In this document: piece after piece, positions 53,267-63,074 of the stretch
How the letters are laid out: every line of letters begins with the position of its first letter
How positions within the stretch are numbered: the stretch's first letter is position 1
Origin: a virus
IMG/VR virus record: IMGVR_UViG_3300007775_000001
Coordinates: 50,951-114,950 of that record
Reading direction: 5' to 3' (one strand)
DNA: 64,000 nt
Notes under the pieces: generated by a model
Told to the model about the DNA's origin: nothing
What the model saw: only the letters and a program-made list of their open reading frames with translations
Database searches by the model: none
Program-made: the position numbers and the translations under genes

Positions 53267-54000
53267 TGCCAACGAGACCAAAAAGACTACCCGCTCTTCC
53301 TGAACGTGTTGATCTGAACATCGAGGAAATTGACAACCTCGTTGAAGATCAGGGCGTTTATTTGTTGGTCACACCTTCAATCCAATGTCCGAATCGAAGT
53401 GATATCACGAGCAACAACCATGTGCTTGATTGCCCGTTGTGCAATGGGAATCAGTCTCTTGATATCACGGCACAGGCGTTCAACGCATGGGGCGTGATTC
53501 AGAGCATCAACCTGAAGGCGGATTACGCGGTTCAGGGTAGGTTCGATATCAAAGATGCTCTGCTTACAACCAAATCTGGGATTCGGTTGTGGTATTGGTA
53601 CAAGATCGAGATTCTTGATCACACCTCTATCTTCAATGAGTTGGTGCAGCGATCTGGAGCTACCGACAAGCTCAGATATGTTGAGAAGACGAACATCAAT
53701 AATGACCCGGTCTATCTGATCGGTGCGGATGGGACTGCATACGTCAAGGGGACAGATTTCACGATTGCTGGTCAGGTGCTTACCTGGGTGACAGCGGGGC
53801 CAGTCGAAGGGTCTGTCTACTCCATCTCATATCCGATCTTGCCGACGTTTAGAGTGGTGGAATTCCTGAAGGAGAATCGGTACTACTACACAGACTTTCA
53901 TGCTGCTGTGAAGACACCGGTTCAACTTCCAATGCATTCAGTCCTGAGATGGGACTATCTTGCATTCGAGAGTGGTCAGAATGAGCCTGTTTCACAATAG
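53266..54000 (+). CDS. Head closure / neck protein candidate (244 aa)
   Basis: TGATG start. The CPNRSD...CPLCNG pattern near residue 45-65 gives three Cys that may bind metal. The remainder is beta-rich. By gene order this is the stopper or neck position. Confidence 0.6.
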   Translation: MPTRPKRLPALPERVDLNIEEIDNLVEDQGVYLLVTPSIQCPNRSDITSNNHVLDCPLCNGNQSLDITAQAFNAWGVIQSINLKADYAVQGRFDIKDALLTTKSGIRLWYWYKIEILDHTSIFNELVQRSGATDKLRYVEKTNINNDPVYLIGADGTAYVKGTDFTIAGQVLTWVTAGPVEGSVYSISYPILPTFRVVEFLKENRYYYTDFHAAVKTPVQLPMHSVLRWDYLAFESGQNEPVSQ

Positions 54001-54006
54001 GTGGTC

Positions 54007-54807
54007 ATGGGTTTGGTCTCTGTACAAGCGAAGCTTGATGACAAGGGAATTGACCTTGATCTGTGGGATTCTGCAACGGTAGAGGGGTTCCATCGTGGTA
54101 TCGCTGGGATTGCTCAGGGAGCCCATGCAGAATGGATGAGAATTGCACAGAACAGATTGCGTACCTCTCGCGCGATCTACATCAACGGTCTGCAACAGGC
54201 TGAATCATTCACGACGCAAGTGGTCGGAACGACTTCGGTCTTCGAGATCACGTTGGTAGGTCGCATGCCGAATGCCTTTGAGTTTGGCATGCCAGCATTC
54301 GATATGAAAGAAGTGCGTCCAGGGTGGTTGGGTGGACGTAGAGCGAAGACAGCATCGGATGGTCACAAGTACATTGTGATTCCGTTCAGACACTCTCTCA
54401 CGAGTGGGGCTTCGTTGGCCTATTCTGGGAAGGCTCGACGGGAAGATGTCATTTCGAATCTGAAAGATGTGGTCAGGAAATATGGGTTGAACAAGATGGT
54501 ACGCGGCCCCGGTGGTAGGGTGCTAACAGGCCCGGTCAAACGGCTCCCTCCTGGACAACCGAATGTGCATCGTTTCCTTGAAGGATTGACTCGCGTACAG
54601 GATCGGGTTGCTGGACGCACACCGTCTGGAAAGGAAAAGGGTTCTGGTCAACTGATGACGTGGCGGGTGATGTCGGACAAAAGTCCGCCCGGTTCCTGGG
54701 TTCATCCAGGATTGACAGCGGCGAACATCATGCCAGAGGTTGAAACCTGGATTGATGGTCAGTTGGGCAAGATCATTAACGAGATGTTTACAGCGGGAGT
54801 GCTCTGA
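54007..54807 (+). CDS. Neck / tail completion protein candidate (266 aa)
   Basis: ATG 54007 (GTG 54001 alternative). N-terminal helical part (GIAGIAQGAHAEWMRIAQNR), a central strand region (FEITLVGRMPNAFEFGMPAF) resembling HK97 gp10-type neck proteins, and a C-terminal WVHPGLTAANIMPEVETWID segment. TGATG link to the next gene. Confidence 0.65.
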   Translation: MGLVSVQAKLDDKGIDLDLWDSATVEGFHRGIAGIAQGAHAEWMRIAQNRLRTSRAIYINGLQQAESFTTQVVGTTSVFEITLVGRMPNAFEFGMPAFDMKEVRPGWLGGRRAKTASDGHKYIVIPFRHSLTSGASLAYSGKARREDVISNLKDVVRKYGLNKMVRGPGGRVLTGPVKRLPPGQPNVHRFLEGLTRVQDRVAGRTPSGKEKGSGQLMTWRVMSDKSPPGSWVHPGLTAANIMPEVETWIDGQLGKIINEMFTAGVL

Positions 54808-55517
54808 TGGCTCAGGTTCAAGAAACACCTCCTACATATGGTGTCTATCCTGTTGACTTCATCCTGGAGTCTGTTCTTAACACTGGTCTTGCATGGTTTC
54901 GTACAGACGCCACGGCGAAAAACAAGGTGTTCGGTCATCTTCTTGATTCGATCCTTGTAGCTGGTCGGTATGGACAGACAAAGATCGATGAGATTGGTGC
55001 GTACATCAACAACAATAGGATCAGGGTTGTGCAGCATTGGGGTCAGGTCGCACAGAACACGCCATGCTTCTCAATCCAGTTGCTTGATGGGAGGGAAGAT
55101 CAGCGATACGTGGGCATGGCTGATCACGATGACGATCTGGACACCATTGATGATGTGACAAACGAGGTGGTTGCCAGAGAGGGAATCCTATACTCTCCAA
55201 TTTCGGATCAGATTCAGATCGGCATTCATTCGCATGACACACCAGACCTCGCGAAATACCTGTACTATCTTGCTGTCTACATCCTGGAAATCTACAAGCC
55301 AACACTGGAAGCTGGTGGTCTCGAATTGACCACATTCCAGGCGACTGACCTCTCACGGATCAACGAGTACCTTCCCGAAAATATCTTCTCCAGGTTCATC
55401 AACTATTCGATCCTGACGTTTCCAAAATTCAGTGGGTCTGCCGATACGATTATCACAGCCATTGAAGCGTATTCAGCTTCCGAAGGCGGCGGTATCTCAT
55501 TTGACACTGGAGGCTGA
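54807..55517 (+). CDS. Tail terminator candidate (236 aa)
   Basis: TGATG start. Alpha/beta sequence with YPVDFILESVLNTGLAWF and a large central domain. Gene order (between neck and sheath) fits the tail terminator or tail completion protein; no specific motif. Confidence 0.6.
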   Translation: MAQVQETPPTYGVYPVDFILESVLNTGLAWFRTDATAKNKVFGHLLDSILVAGRYGQTKIDEIGAYINNNRIRVVQHWGQVAQNTPCFSIQLLDGREDQRYVGMADHDDDLDTIDDVTNEVVAREGILYSPISDQIQIGIHSHDTPDLAKYLYYLAVYILEIYKPTLEAGGLELTTFQATDLSRINEYLPENIFSRFINYSILTFPKFSGSADTIITAIEAYSASEGGGISFDTGG

Positions 55518-55879
55518 TGATGGCACGCGGACAATTTTCGAGGAAAGACAAGTCGCCTGACCAGACTTCCGATAAGGGGACTGAAGGGGTTCAAGCTCAA
55601 GACGCGGAGAAACCCGTGAGCGAAGAGAAAGTTTTCTCTGTGGAAGAGAAGATCAAGGCGATCAAGAAGTCTGAAATGCCGGAAGAACAGAAGCGTGAGT
55701 ACATTGCTACTCTGACCAACGCTGGTTCTCCTCCGAAGGATGCGGTTCCCCTGAACGTCTACTTCAGGTTGAGGAGAATTGTCCCAGCATTTCATGATTC
55801 GATGCGGGCATATAAGAACGCCAAGGGTGTATCCGTGGCTACACCGGCCCAATGGGACGAGATTTTCAAGGGCTTCTAA
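55517..55879 (+). CDS. Hypothetical protein upstream of sheath (120 aa)
   Basis: ATG 55517 overlaps the preceding stop (a second ATG follows at 55520). Disordered charged N-terminal half, helical C-terminal half ending AQWDEIFKGF. Ends 15 nt before the sheath gene. Confidence 0.55.
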   Translation: MMARGQFSRKDKSPDQTSDKGTEGVQAQDAEKPVSEEKVFSVEEKIKAIKKSEMPEEQKREYIATLTNAGSPPKDAVPLNVYFRLRRIVPAFHDSMRAYKNAKGVSVATPAQWDEIFKGF

Positions 55880-55894
55880 CGAGGAGAGCCGTAG

Positions 55895-58030
55895 ATGTCG
55901 ATCAAGATCACGTTCAATGGTGCCACGATCATCCATCCTGGTGCCTACTCCAAGACAGTTGTGGAGAACCTGACTGGCTTTCCTCTCCAGGCTACCGGTA
56001 TCGTAGGTGTCATCGGTGAAGCTCCTGGTGGAGAGCCCCGCGTTCTCGATATTTTGACGAGAGATCAGATTCAAGCGGCGAAGTCGCGCTACAAGTCAGG
56101 TGCGATTGCTGATTGTCTTGATCTGCTTGCCGCTCCTGGCAACGACGTTCGAGTTCCGAATGGGGCCAGTCAGATCGTCGTATACAAGACCAATCTGAGC
56201 ACAAAGTCTCAAGCTTTTCTTCAGAATGCTGTGCCTGCGAATGTGCTTCAGATTGATTCTGTCAATTGGGGAGTGGATGAGAACAATACAAATCTGTTGG
56301 TATCTGCTGGTCAGGTGGCGGATGCGGACGCGGTGATCGAGGGTACGATTGCTGGCCCATTCACATTGTCTGGCGGTGAGACTCTGATTTTGGATATCAA
56401 CGGGGTGACGTATACCTTCACCAATACGCTCACTGGCGCGACTGTTGTTGCGGACATGGTGACGGAACTGAACACAGATGCGCGGTGGTCTCCTGCTACC
56501 GCTCCGGTGACAGCGGCACTCAACACGCTGGGGACGGGTGTCAAGATCACTATCGATCCGGTTGTGGTGACAGGTGGAGAACTGGACTACGGATATATCA
56601 GTGTCGATGCCACATCGACTATTGACACGATTCTGGGTATCACGGGAACCAATCGTGGTGTGAAGGGCTCTCGTCTGATCACTGTGACCAGGGGTACAAC
56701 TGTCGAAGATATCCCAGAGGTCGGCAATCGTGAATCGATGACCGTGAAGTATGTTGGTGCAGGCACAAGCTGCTTGCTCGATATCCAGGATATCGCTGGT
56801 GAACGGCGACTTCAAACCACTGTGACCGGTGTGGGTGCAGATGATTTGGATTTGTTGCTCGTGGACAGTCAGGGTGTGAACCAGTTCACAGTGCAAGAGC
56901 TTGTTGACCAGATCAATGCTCTTGCAGCGTACGAGGCGACAGTCCTTGACACCAATCCGGATCGGAACGTTGGCGAGCTTGACTACTACAACAATCTGGA
57001 AGTCATCGATGTGGCTGGTGTGATTTACAGTGACATTGCTGACACAATCGAACAGGTCAATCTCATTAGTCAACTGGTCACAGCGACGGCAATTTCGAAC
57101 GCTGTCCGGGCGATTGCAACCTTCTCGACAGTCAAATTCTTGACGGGTGCGGTAGATGGCTCTTCGGTGAACTCCGATTGGGTGACCGGTCTGGCTGCGT
57201 TCGAACAGATTCGGATCAACAGTATCGTGCCCCTGATCAGTGCTGACAAGGGCTCTCTGACTATCGATTCGATCAATGCTGCTGTGAAGACCCACGTCAC
57301 AAAGATGTGGGGAACTCTCGGTCGCTCTGAGCGTCAAGCTTTTCTTTCCAAGCTTGGCACCAAGACGGAACTCAAAGATGCGGCCAAGACACAGAACAGT
57401 GCCTATTGTTCGATGTTCGGGCAACAGGTGCGGGTGTTTGATCGGTTCGGTGACCTGCAATGGAAAGACCCGTGGGCGTTGGCTTGCATTGCAGCCGGTG
57501 TTCGCTCCGGTACAGATGTGGGCGAGCCGCTGACATACAAGGTCATCAACGTCAACGATGTTCGAGTCAATGACTCGTCCTGGAATCCGAAGACTGATTT
57601 TGTCGAGATGTTGGATTCCGGAGTCACCATCGTTGAACCTCTGGATACGGGCGGTTTCAGAATCGTGCTCGACAACACAACGTACGGTGTTGATGCCAAC
57701 TTTGTCTGGAACCGTGGCTCTGTGGTTGAGGCTGGTGGCTATGTGGCCTACGATCTACGGTACAACCTGGAGCTTGTGTTCACTGGCACAAAGGCGAGAA
57801 CAGGAACCGCCGAAGCGATCAGGAATTTCATCATTGCTCGCATGACCATCTACCTGAACGCGGACATCATCGTTGGAGATGATTTGAACGATGGTCTTGG
57901 CTTCAAGAACCTGTCGGTGAGCATCAACGGGAGCACGGCGACGATCAATATGGCGATCACGCCGGTTCAGGGTATCGACTTCTTGTTGCCCACCCTGTAT
58001 CTCCAGAACATCCAGCAAACCGCTGCGTAA
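55895..58030 (+). CDS. Tail sheath protein (711 aa)
   Basis: Contractile tail sheath: the N-terminal strand arm (HPGAYSKTVVENLTGFPLQA) and VGVIGEAPGGEP opening, and the C-terminal conserved domain (TGTAEAIRNFIIARMTIYLN through FLLPTLYLQ) are typical. An insertion of roughly 250 residues rich in V/T/D (residues about 125-370), probably surface-exposed subdomains, makes it longer than minimal sheaths. Defines the phage as a myovirus. GAGGAGAGCC precedes the ATG. Confidence 0.93.
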   Translation: MSIKITFNGATIIHPGAYSKTVVENLTGFPLQATGIVGVIGEAPGGEPRVLDILTRDQIQAAKSRYKSGAIADCLDLLAAPGNDVRVPNGASQIVVYKTNLSTKSQAFLQNAVPANVLQIDSVNWGVDENNTNLLVSAGQVADADAVIEGTIAGPFTLSGGETLILDINGVTYTFTNTLTGATVVADMVTELNTDARWSPATAPVTAALNTLGTGVKITIDPVVVTGGELDYGYISVDATSTIDTILGITGTNRGVKGSRLITVTRGTTVEDIPEVGNRESMTVKYVGAGTSCLLDIQDIAGERRLQTTVTGVGADDLDLLLVDSQGVNQFTVQELVDQINALAAYEATVLDTNPDRNVGELDYYNNLEVIDVAGVIYSDIADTIEQVNLISQLVTATAISNAVRAIATFSTVKFLTGAVDGSSVNSDWVTGLAAFEQIRINSIVPLISADKGSLTIDSINAAVKTHVTKMWGTLGRSERQAFLSKLGTKTELKDAAKTQNSAYCSMFGQQVRVFDRFGDLQWKDPWALACIAAGVRSGTDVGEPLTYKVINVNDVRVNDSSWNPKTDFVEMLDSGVTIVEPLDTGGFRIVLDNTTYGVDANFVWNRGSVVEAGGYVAYDLRYNLELVFTGTKARTGTAEAIRNFIIARMTIYLNADIIVGDDLNDGLGFKNLSVSINGSTATINMAITPVQGIDFLLPTLYLQNIQQTAA

Positions 58031-58043
58031 CGAGTGAGGTGAC

Positions 58044-58457
58044 ATGTCCAGGGTGATGACAGGTGCGAGAGCCATTTTCCGTATTAATGGAACCAAGGTC
58101 GCTCTCGCCAGCCAATGCACGTACAACGAGGCTATCCAACTGGAGCCCGTGAACGTGCTGGATCAACTCGAAGTCGAAGAGTACGCTGAAGTTGGGTACA
58201 CCGTCGATCTTCAGTGCCAAGCGTTTCGCGTTCAGAATCAGTCCGTGAAACAGCTTGGGATCATGCCCAAGCTCAACGCGATTCTCACATCTGGCGAGAT
58301 GACGGCTGAGATCATCGACCGTGTTACCAATTCCGTCATCCTTTTGATGGAAGGTGTGAAGATGGAGAGCCGTCAGAGCACGGTGGATGCTCGTGGTGTG
58401 ATGACCGAAACATGGACTTTCAGAGGTATCAAGTCTTCCGACGAGGCGGGTGCGTAG
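58044..58457 (+). CDS. Tail tube protein (137 aa)
   Basis: Size and position directly after the sheath, with beta-rich sequence (ARAIFRINGTKVALASQCTY; EVGYTVDLQCQAFRVQ), fit the myovirus tube. Followed by palindrome copy 8. Confidence 0.85.
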   Translation: MSRVMTGARAIFRINGTKVALASQCTYNEAIQLEPVNVLDQLEVEEYAEVGYTVDLQCQAFRVQNQSVKQLGIMPKLNAILTSGEMTAEIIDRVTNSVILLMEGVKMESRQSTVDARGVMTETWTFRGIKSSDEAGA

Positions 58458-58479
58458 AGCGGGTGATTGATAGATTGAC

Positions 58480-58499
58480 CAGTTTCTACGTAGAAACTG
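58480..58499. repeat. Palindrome copy 8 (20 bp, CAGTTTCTACGTAGAAACTG)
   Basis: 20-bp perfect palindrome, identical to copy 6, in the gap between tube and chaperone genes, 25 bp before ATG 58525. A TTGAC sequence lies 3 bp to its left. Confidence 0.95.
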
Positions 58500-58524
58500 A
58501 CATCTCTAGATTGAAAGAGGCTCT

Positions 58525-58971
58525 ATGGCAGCATCGAGGGTACTTCCTTCCAGCCAGCACCGGTTTCACATCTCTGTGACAGGAGAGGAAACCGGCATTC
58601 CCTTCGAGGGCGATTTTGTATTTCATCGCCCTAGCATTGGCGAAAGATCACAGATCGATGTCACACGGGCGCGTTTGTGTGGCGACATGAGCAATCTTGA
58701 TCCGTTGGTGGCGGATCAGAACTACATGCTCGCGTTCTTGCGCGTGACCATCAGTGAATTCCCTTCATGGTGGCGTGATGCGGACATGGGCATGGGTCTG
58801 TTCGATCTGAACGTGGTCATGGCTGTATATGACCAATGCCTCAACTTCGAGAAGGAATGGCGGGAGAAGGTTTATGGAAGCAATGACCCTGGCAAGCCGA
58901 AGTTTGTTCGGAATCGACAGGGAAATCAGGGAAGCGATCAAGAAGAAGCACCAAGAGATCGGGAAGATTGA
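58525..58971 (+). CDS. Tail assembly chaperone candidate (148 aa)
   Basis: Between tube and tape measure, the place of the gpG-type chaperone. The FHRPSIGERSQIDVTRARLC part is typical of myovirus tail chaperone-like proteins. The last 33 codons overlap the next gene in the +1 frame. Confidence 0.75.
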   Translation: MAASRVLPSSQHRFHISVTGEETGIPFEGDFVFHRPSIGERSQIDVTRARLCGDMSNLDPLVADQNYMLAFLRVTISEFPSWWRDADMGMGLFDLNVVMAVYDQCLNFEKEWREKVYGSNDPGKPKFVRNRQGNQGSDQEEAPRDRED

Positions 58972-59383
58972 GTTCAATGATGCGGAGATGCATCGTCTTG
59001 CTATCGATGCTCTGAACAATTCTCTGGTCTATCTTGAGACGTGGTGGCGTGACAGGTATCGCGTCCCTGGCAAGCCGTTCGAAGATCACTCCTTTGAGGA
59101 GTTGTATCTTGAACGGCTGATTAGTTTCTACTACGAGCATCCTGACGAGATCAAAAAGACTCTTCAGAATCTTGTATACGATGATGATGATTGGGACGGT
59201 GAACTTTCTGATGAAGAGGAAGATCGTGTCCAGGCGTGGGCAAGCAGGCGTAAGGTCGATCTGAGCAAGTACCAATCCGATGAAGAGGTGACAGAAGAAG
59301 AGGAAGAACGCATCATCCGGAGCCTTGGCACCAACTCTCCCGGTGAAGACCCACACGAGTTTGAAGAGAACTTCGAGGAGTAA
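58874..59383 (+). CDS. Second tail assembly chaperone candidate (169 aa)
   Basis: ATG 58874 follows GGGAGAAGG, so it can start on its own; it overlaps the first chaperone gene by 98 nt in the +1 frame. Helical, with an acidic C-terminal half (EEVTEEEEERIIRS). Many phages make this product by frameshifting from the first; no obvious slippery site is seen here. Confidence 0.7.
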   Translation: MEAMTLASRSLFGIDREIREAIKKKHQEIGKIEFNDAEMHRLAIDALNNSLVYLETWWRDRYRVPGKPFEDHSFEELYLERLISFYYEHPDEIKKTLQNLVYDDDDWDGELSDEEEDRVQAWASRRKVDLSKYQSDEEVTEEEEERIIRSLGTNSPGEDPHEFEENFEE

Positions 59384-61389
59384 TGGCGGCTGGGAACAGG
59401 GTTGCTAAGATTACGCTGTCTGCGGACACGCAAGAGCTTACTCGTAAGGTCAATGAGACCAAGAAGCTTTTTCAATCGCTTGGACAAGTTGATGTTTCTC
59501 GCGCTACTCGTCGTGACATCCATAGTTCACAGATCGGACAACTAAACGAGCTTGCTGGTAGAGTCAAGAATAGGCTCGAAGAGGTGAAGTCTGAGCTTGT
59601 GAAGATCGGCAAAGCGTCGAGTGATGCTTTCGATCCAACTAAGCTTCGCACACTGTTGATGGAGGCGAGCCGTCTGAAGGCGGCATACAGCGATATTGGT
59701 CGGATAAGTGGAGGAGGTGGTGTTGGCGGTAGAGGAGGTGGTGTTGGCGGTAGAGGAGGTGGTGTTGGCGGTGGGGGTGGAACAGTTTCTCAGATTGCTA
59801 GTGCTCTTTCGAAAAATCAGATTGTGAGACTGGTCGGTGGAGCTTTTGCTATTGGTACAGGGATTGCTCTGTTTCGTAGGCAGCTTGGAATTTCTCGCCA
59901 GTTTCAGGACATCCGTGGATTGACCGGGATTGGTGGTCTCCCCGATGCACTTACCGGTGCTGGTGGTTCTCTTGGTTTCGCGACTGATGAGAGACGGCAG
60001 CGTGCCATTGGTCTTGCTTCTGCTCTTGGTCGTGATGTGAGTTCCAATGAACTTACGAGTCTGGTAAATAAAGGTGAGGTATTGCAACGTGCCTATGGTG
60101 TGAGTCAACAGGGTGTATCTGGTCTCCTTGGTGCAGGTAGAAGAGCGGGCATGGGGACTGAGGTGTTGTCTCAGACTGTTGGTCAAGCTCGCGCGGCTGG
60201 TTTGAGAGGCAGCAGGGTTGAAGAATATCTTGACTCGATTGCTCAGGGAATCTCTTCCATGTCTCAGGGGATCAACATCAATCGTGACTCATTCACTGGC
60301 ATGATGGGGTGGATGCTATCGATGCCGTTCTTCAAGAACGATCCGCAACGTGGTCTTGCGGCTGCTCAGTCGCTCAATCAGGCATTCACAAGTGGTGACA
60401 GATTCCAACAAGCGATGGCTGCTCGTGCTATTCAGCTTGCCGCTGGCTCTCCTATTAGACCGGCGGGTGTTGAGACCAGACGGCGTATGGGCCTTTTCGG
60501 TGGCTTTAAGAAGAGCGAACTTGACGATCTCAAAAATCTCGATGAAGAAACAAAACAAGCACTAGGAGTTAGTGGTTCGAGCATCATCGCTAAGATATTC
60601 AGTAACGTTATGGGCGCTACTGAGGGCTTGCCGCAGATCAGTAGACTGAATGCGTTTTTGAATGCGACAACCCTTCAACCCGGCCCTGGAGTTAGCATCT
60701 TCAATCGTCTCTTGCAGAACGGTGGTCAGATCGATGAGAAGGAATTCAACAAGATGGTCAACGCTGGCAGTGATGGCAATCCCGCTGAGCTTGCCAGACA
60801 ACGTTTGGAGACTGAGAGGAATCTTCTGCAAACCAATGTGAAGTTGTCTGAATCTATGGATCAGCTTTCCGGTTTGTTCGGCGGCGCGGGTGGCAAAATA
60901 CTTAATGATTTGACAGGCTCTCTACGTGATTTTCTAAAAGGATTCGACATCCAGACGGTCACAAAACAAGCAACAGACATGTGGGATGGCGCGAAGACCG
61001 TCTTTATAGAACTCAAGGACGCGGTTATTGAACTGAAGGATACGCTTCAGAACTCATGGTTGTTTAGAGGGATTAAGTCTCAGCCTGCTCCTGGGACATC
61101 CCCTCAAGAGATGGAAGAGTTTCGGAATATGAAGAATCCGATTGGCCAGGGTCTTAAATGGCTTTGGGACAGATTGCAACAGAGTGGTGATTCTTCTCTA
61201 TTCAAAGGGAACTCTCCAATGACGTTGGGGATGTCATACGCTCCTGGTGTGGAGTCAGATTCGAATGCTCGTTTGGTGGCTGTGCTTGAATCACTGGTCA
61301 CAGCGATCACGCAGAACAGTGATACGGTGCGGGGTTCTTCGCGCATGCATCGACGGAACATGACGATTGGCAAACAGAGCTATGCGTGA
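59383..61389 (+). CDS. Tape measure protein (668 aa)
   Basis: TAATG overlap start. Long helical protein: N-terminal coiled coil (residues about 15-100), a Gly-rich hinge made of 21-nt DNA tandem repeats, a hydrophobic segment (IVRLVGGAFAIGTGIALF, about 145-162), then further helices. It sets tail length and likely enters the membrane on ejection. The length is modest, suggesting a short tail. Confidence 0.88.
   Translation: MAAGNRVAKITLSADTQELTRKVNETKKLFQSLGQVDVSRATRRDIHSSQIGQLNELAGRVKNRLEEVKSELVKIGKASSDAFDPTKLRTLLMEASRLKAAYSDIGRISGGGGVGGRGGGVGGRGGGVGGGGGTVSQIASALSKNQIVRLVGGAFAIGTGIALFRRQLGISRQFQDIRGLTGIGGLPDALTGAGGSLGFATDERRQRAIGLASALGRDVSSNELTSLVNKGEVLQRAYGVSQQGVSGLLGAGRRAGMGTEVLSQTVGQARAAGLRGSRVEEYLDSIAQGISSMSQGININRDSFTGMMGWMLSMPFFKNDPQRGLAAAQSLNQAFTSGDRFQQAMAARAIQLAAGSPIRPAGVETRRRMGLFGGFKKSELDDLKNLDEETKQALGVSGSSIIAKIFSNVMGATEGLPQISRLNAFLNATTLQPGPGVSIFNRLLQNGGQIDEKEFNKMVNAGSDGNPAELARQRLETERNLLQTNVKLSESMDQLSGLFGGAGGKILNDLTGSLRDFLKGFDIQTVTKQATDMWDGAKTVFIELKDAVIELKDTLQNSWLFRGIKSQPAPGTSPQEMEEFRNMKNPIGQGLKWLWDRLQQSGDSSLFKGNSPMTLGMSYAPGVESDSNARLVAVLESLVTAITQNSDTVRGSSRMHRRNMTIGKQSYA
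59713..59772 (+). repeat. 21-nt tandem repeats in tape measure gene
   Basis: The unit GGAGGTGGTGTTGGCGGTAG plus A occurs about 2.9 times in a row and encodes repeated GGGVGGR. Copy number may vary among isolates. Confidence 0.9.
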
Positions 61390-63074
61390 TGGCTACTGCG
61401 ACCTCATTTGACAAGCGGTTGAATGCCCCGTATGCGAAGTTTCCACTTCAGCAACGGTCACCTTCTTCTCGTGCGACGTTCTGTCGGATTACTGTGTATC
61501 GGTATCTGATGCAGAACTTCAACGAGCCGTCAAATATCCGCGATCCAGTTGCAACTGGAGACCTGATGGAGACGGACTCGTTCAACATCACGAGTGCTAT
61601 TGCTGGTGTGACGGTGAACAAGAACATCAACGCACCATCCAGCACTTTTGAATTTTCGCTTCATCCGTCTGAGAACTGGAAGTCGCGAATCTCTCCTGGT
61701 GATTGGGTTGCGATCTATCTGTACAGCACGTCACGAGCTTTCGATGAGGGGGAAAACGATCTTCGATACCTTGTATCGTTCGGGAATGTTGATCGTGTGT
61801 CTCGTGTGATCGAGAAGGACGAGATCACGGACAAAACCACATTGCGATACAAGATCAGTGGGCGGGGCTTTGGGAAAGTGTTTGAGACCACCGATCTGTG
61901 GTTTGATCCGTATCTTCTTCAGAAGGAGACGCTTGATGTTGCTTTGAGAACATCTGGCTTACTCATGAGTGGCACAGTTAACGATCATTTGGAAACTGTG
62001 CTTCGTGTGTTCTTGGGTCAGGGTGCAGATTTTCCGACCATTGGTCGTACGTCTCCTCTTGATCAGTGGATTATCCCGGAATCGCTTGCGGTTCTCTTCG
62101 GGATAGAAGATGCGGCTGGTCTCACAGATGAAGGCTTTCCAAGATTGTATGGCATTCTGAGGCGTCAGTTCTTTGAGAACATGCCCGGTGCCAAGGTGAT
62201 GACGGCTGTTGGGCTGGATAGCAACGGAAGCGTGTGGGACTTGATCACACGGGTCTCAAATCAGCCCATCAACGAGGTTTTCTTGGAAGAGGTGAGGGAT
62301 GGGTCGGGATACGCATTTCCGACGATTGTAGTGCGTCCTAGACCCCTTAACACCACTTTTTTGAGGAACAACCTGGGCAACAAGGCAGATGAACTGATCA
62401 GTACACTTAATGGTGCGGTTACGATTTTCCAAGAATTCGCTAGACAGAGCTACTTGGAGATTTCTCAGGCTGAAGTCATGTATGAAGACCTGGGTCGTGA
62501 CGATCATTCGCGGCTAAACATGTTCATGCTTCAGAACAAGGAACTACTTGCATCCTATCTTCATCCGTCTACCAATATAAATCCTAACAACAAGGGATTG
62601 GGTTGGCCTCTTGTTAGTAGAGAATCGATCAAAAGACATGGTCTTAGAAGATATGATACTTTTGAGGAGTTTCTGTATACGCGCACAGATGTCAAAGAAA
62701 ACGTTCCTTTGAGTAATTTGATGTTGGCTTTTTTGGGACAGATTTACGATCAGAATTTTGCGAACACGTTGTACGAGTCTGGAACAATTGAGTGTACCGG
62801 TGTGCTCGAAGCTGAGCTTGGAAAGGTATTGCGTGTAATTTCTCAAGACGATTCACCAGATAAATTTTTCTATATCGAAGGATATGAGCATCAGTGGACG
62901 TACCCCCAAACATGGAGAACGACATTCACTCTGACTCATGGTCAATTCGATACTCTTGGTCAATCTGGTGGGAATCCTTTTATTGACTCTTCGTTTGAAG
63001 ATGGTGGAAGACCAGACCTTTCTTTTACATCTGTTTATATCGCGAAGACCGATGCGAAGAGGTCAGATAGATGA
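61389..63074 (+). CDS. Baseplate hub protein, gp27/gpD-like (561 aa)
   Basis: TGATG start. Long beta-rich protein between tape measure and spike, the position of the tail hub (T4 gp27, P2 gpD). Segments such as FEFSLHPSENWKSRISPGDWVAIY and RYKISGRGFGKVFE are typical of hub domains. It forms the ring on which the spike sits. Confidence 0.8.
   Translation: MATATSFDKRLNAPYAKFPLQQRSPSSRATFCRITVYRYLMQNFNEPSNIRDPVATGDLMETDSFNITSAIAGVTVNKNINAPSSTFEFSLHPSENWKSRISPGDWVAIYLYSTSRAFDEGENDLRYLVSFGNVDRVSRVIEKDEITDKTTLRYKISGRGFGKVFETTDLWFDPYLLQKETLDVALRTSGLLMSGTVNDHLETVLRVFLGQGADFPTIGRTSPLDQWIIPESLAVLFGIEDAAGLTDEGFPRLYGILRRQFFENMPGAKVMTAVGLDSNGSVWDLITRVSNQPINEVFLEEVRDGSGYAFPTIVVRPRPLNTTFLRNNLGNKADELISTLNGAVTIFQEFARQSYLEISQAEVMYEDLGRDDHSRLNMFMLQNKELLASYLHPSTNINPNNKGLGWPLVSRESIKRHGLRRYDTFEEFLYTRTDVKENVPLSNLMLAFLGQIYDQNFANTLYESGTIECTGVLEAELGKVLRVISQDDSPDKFFYIEGYEHQWTYPQTWRTTFTLTHGQFDTLGQSGGNPFIDSSFEDGGRPDLSFTSVYIAKTDAKRSDR

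Noticed and set aside
56096-57460. Antisense ORF of 454 codons opposite the tail sheath gene
   Set aside because: Shadow of the sheath reading frame; His/Arg/Ser-rich nonsense composition and no start signal.
3819-58499. Palindrome copies as a CRISPR array or transposon ends
   Set aside because: Copies are kilobases apart, have no regular spacers, no flanking duplications and no transposase.
3819-58499. Palindrome copies as intrinsic terminators
   Set aside because: None is followed by a U-run, and one lies inside a coding region.
58475-58504. Promoter with palindrome copy 8 as its 17-bp spacer (TTGACC ... TGACAT)
   Set aside because: The -10 box is poor, and the other seven copies have no -35 or -10 boxes at these positions.
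58829-58971. Classic -1 programmed frameshift between the two tail chaperone genes
   Set aside because: The second frame is +1 relative to the first, no slippery heptamer is evident in the overlap, and ATG 58874 has its own good ribosome binding site.
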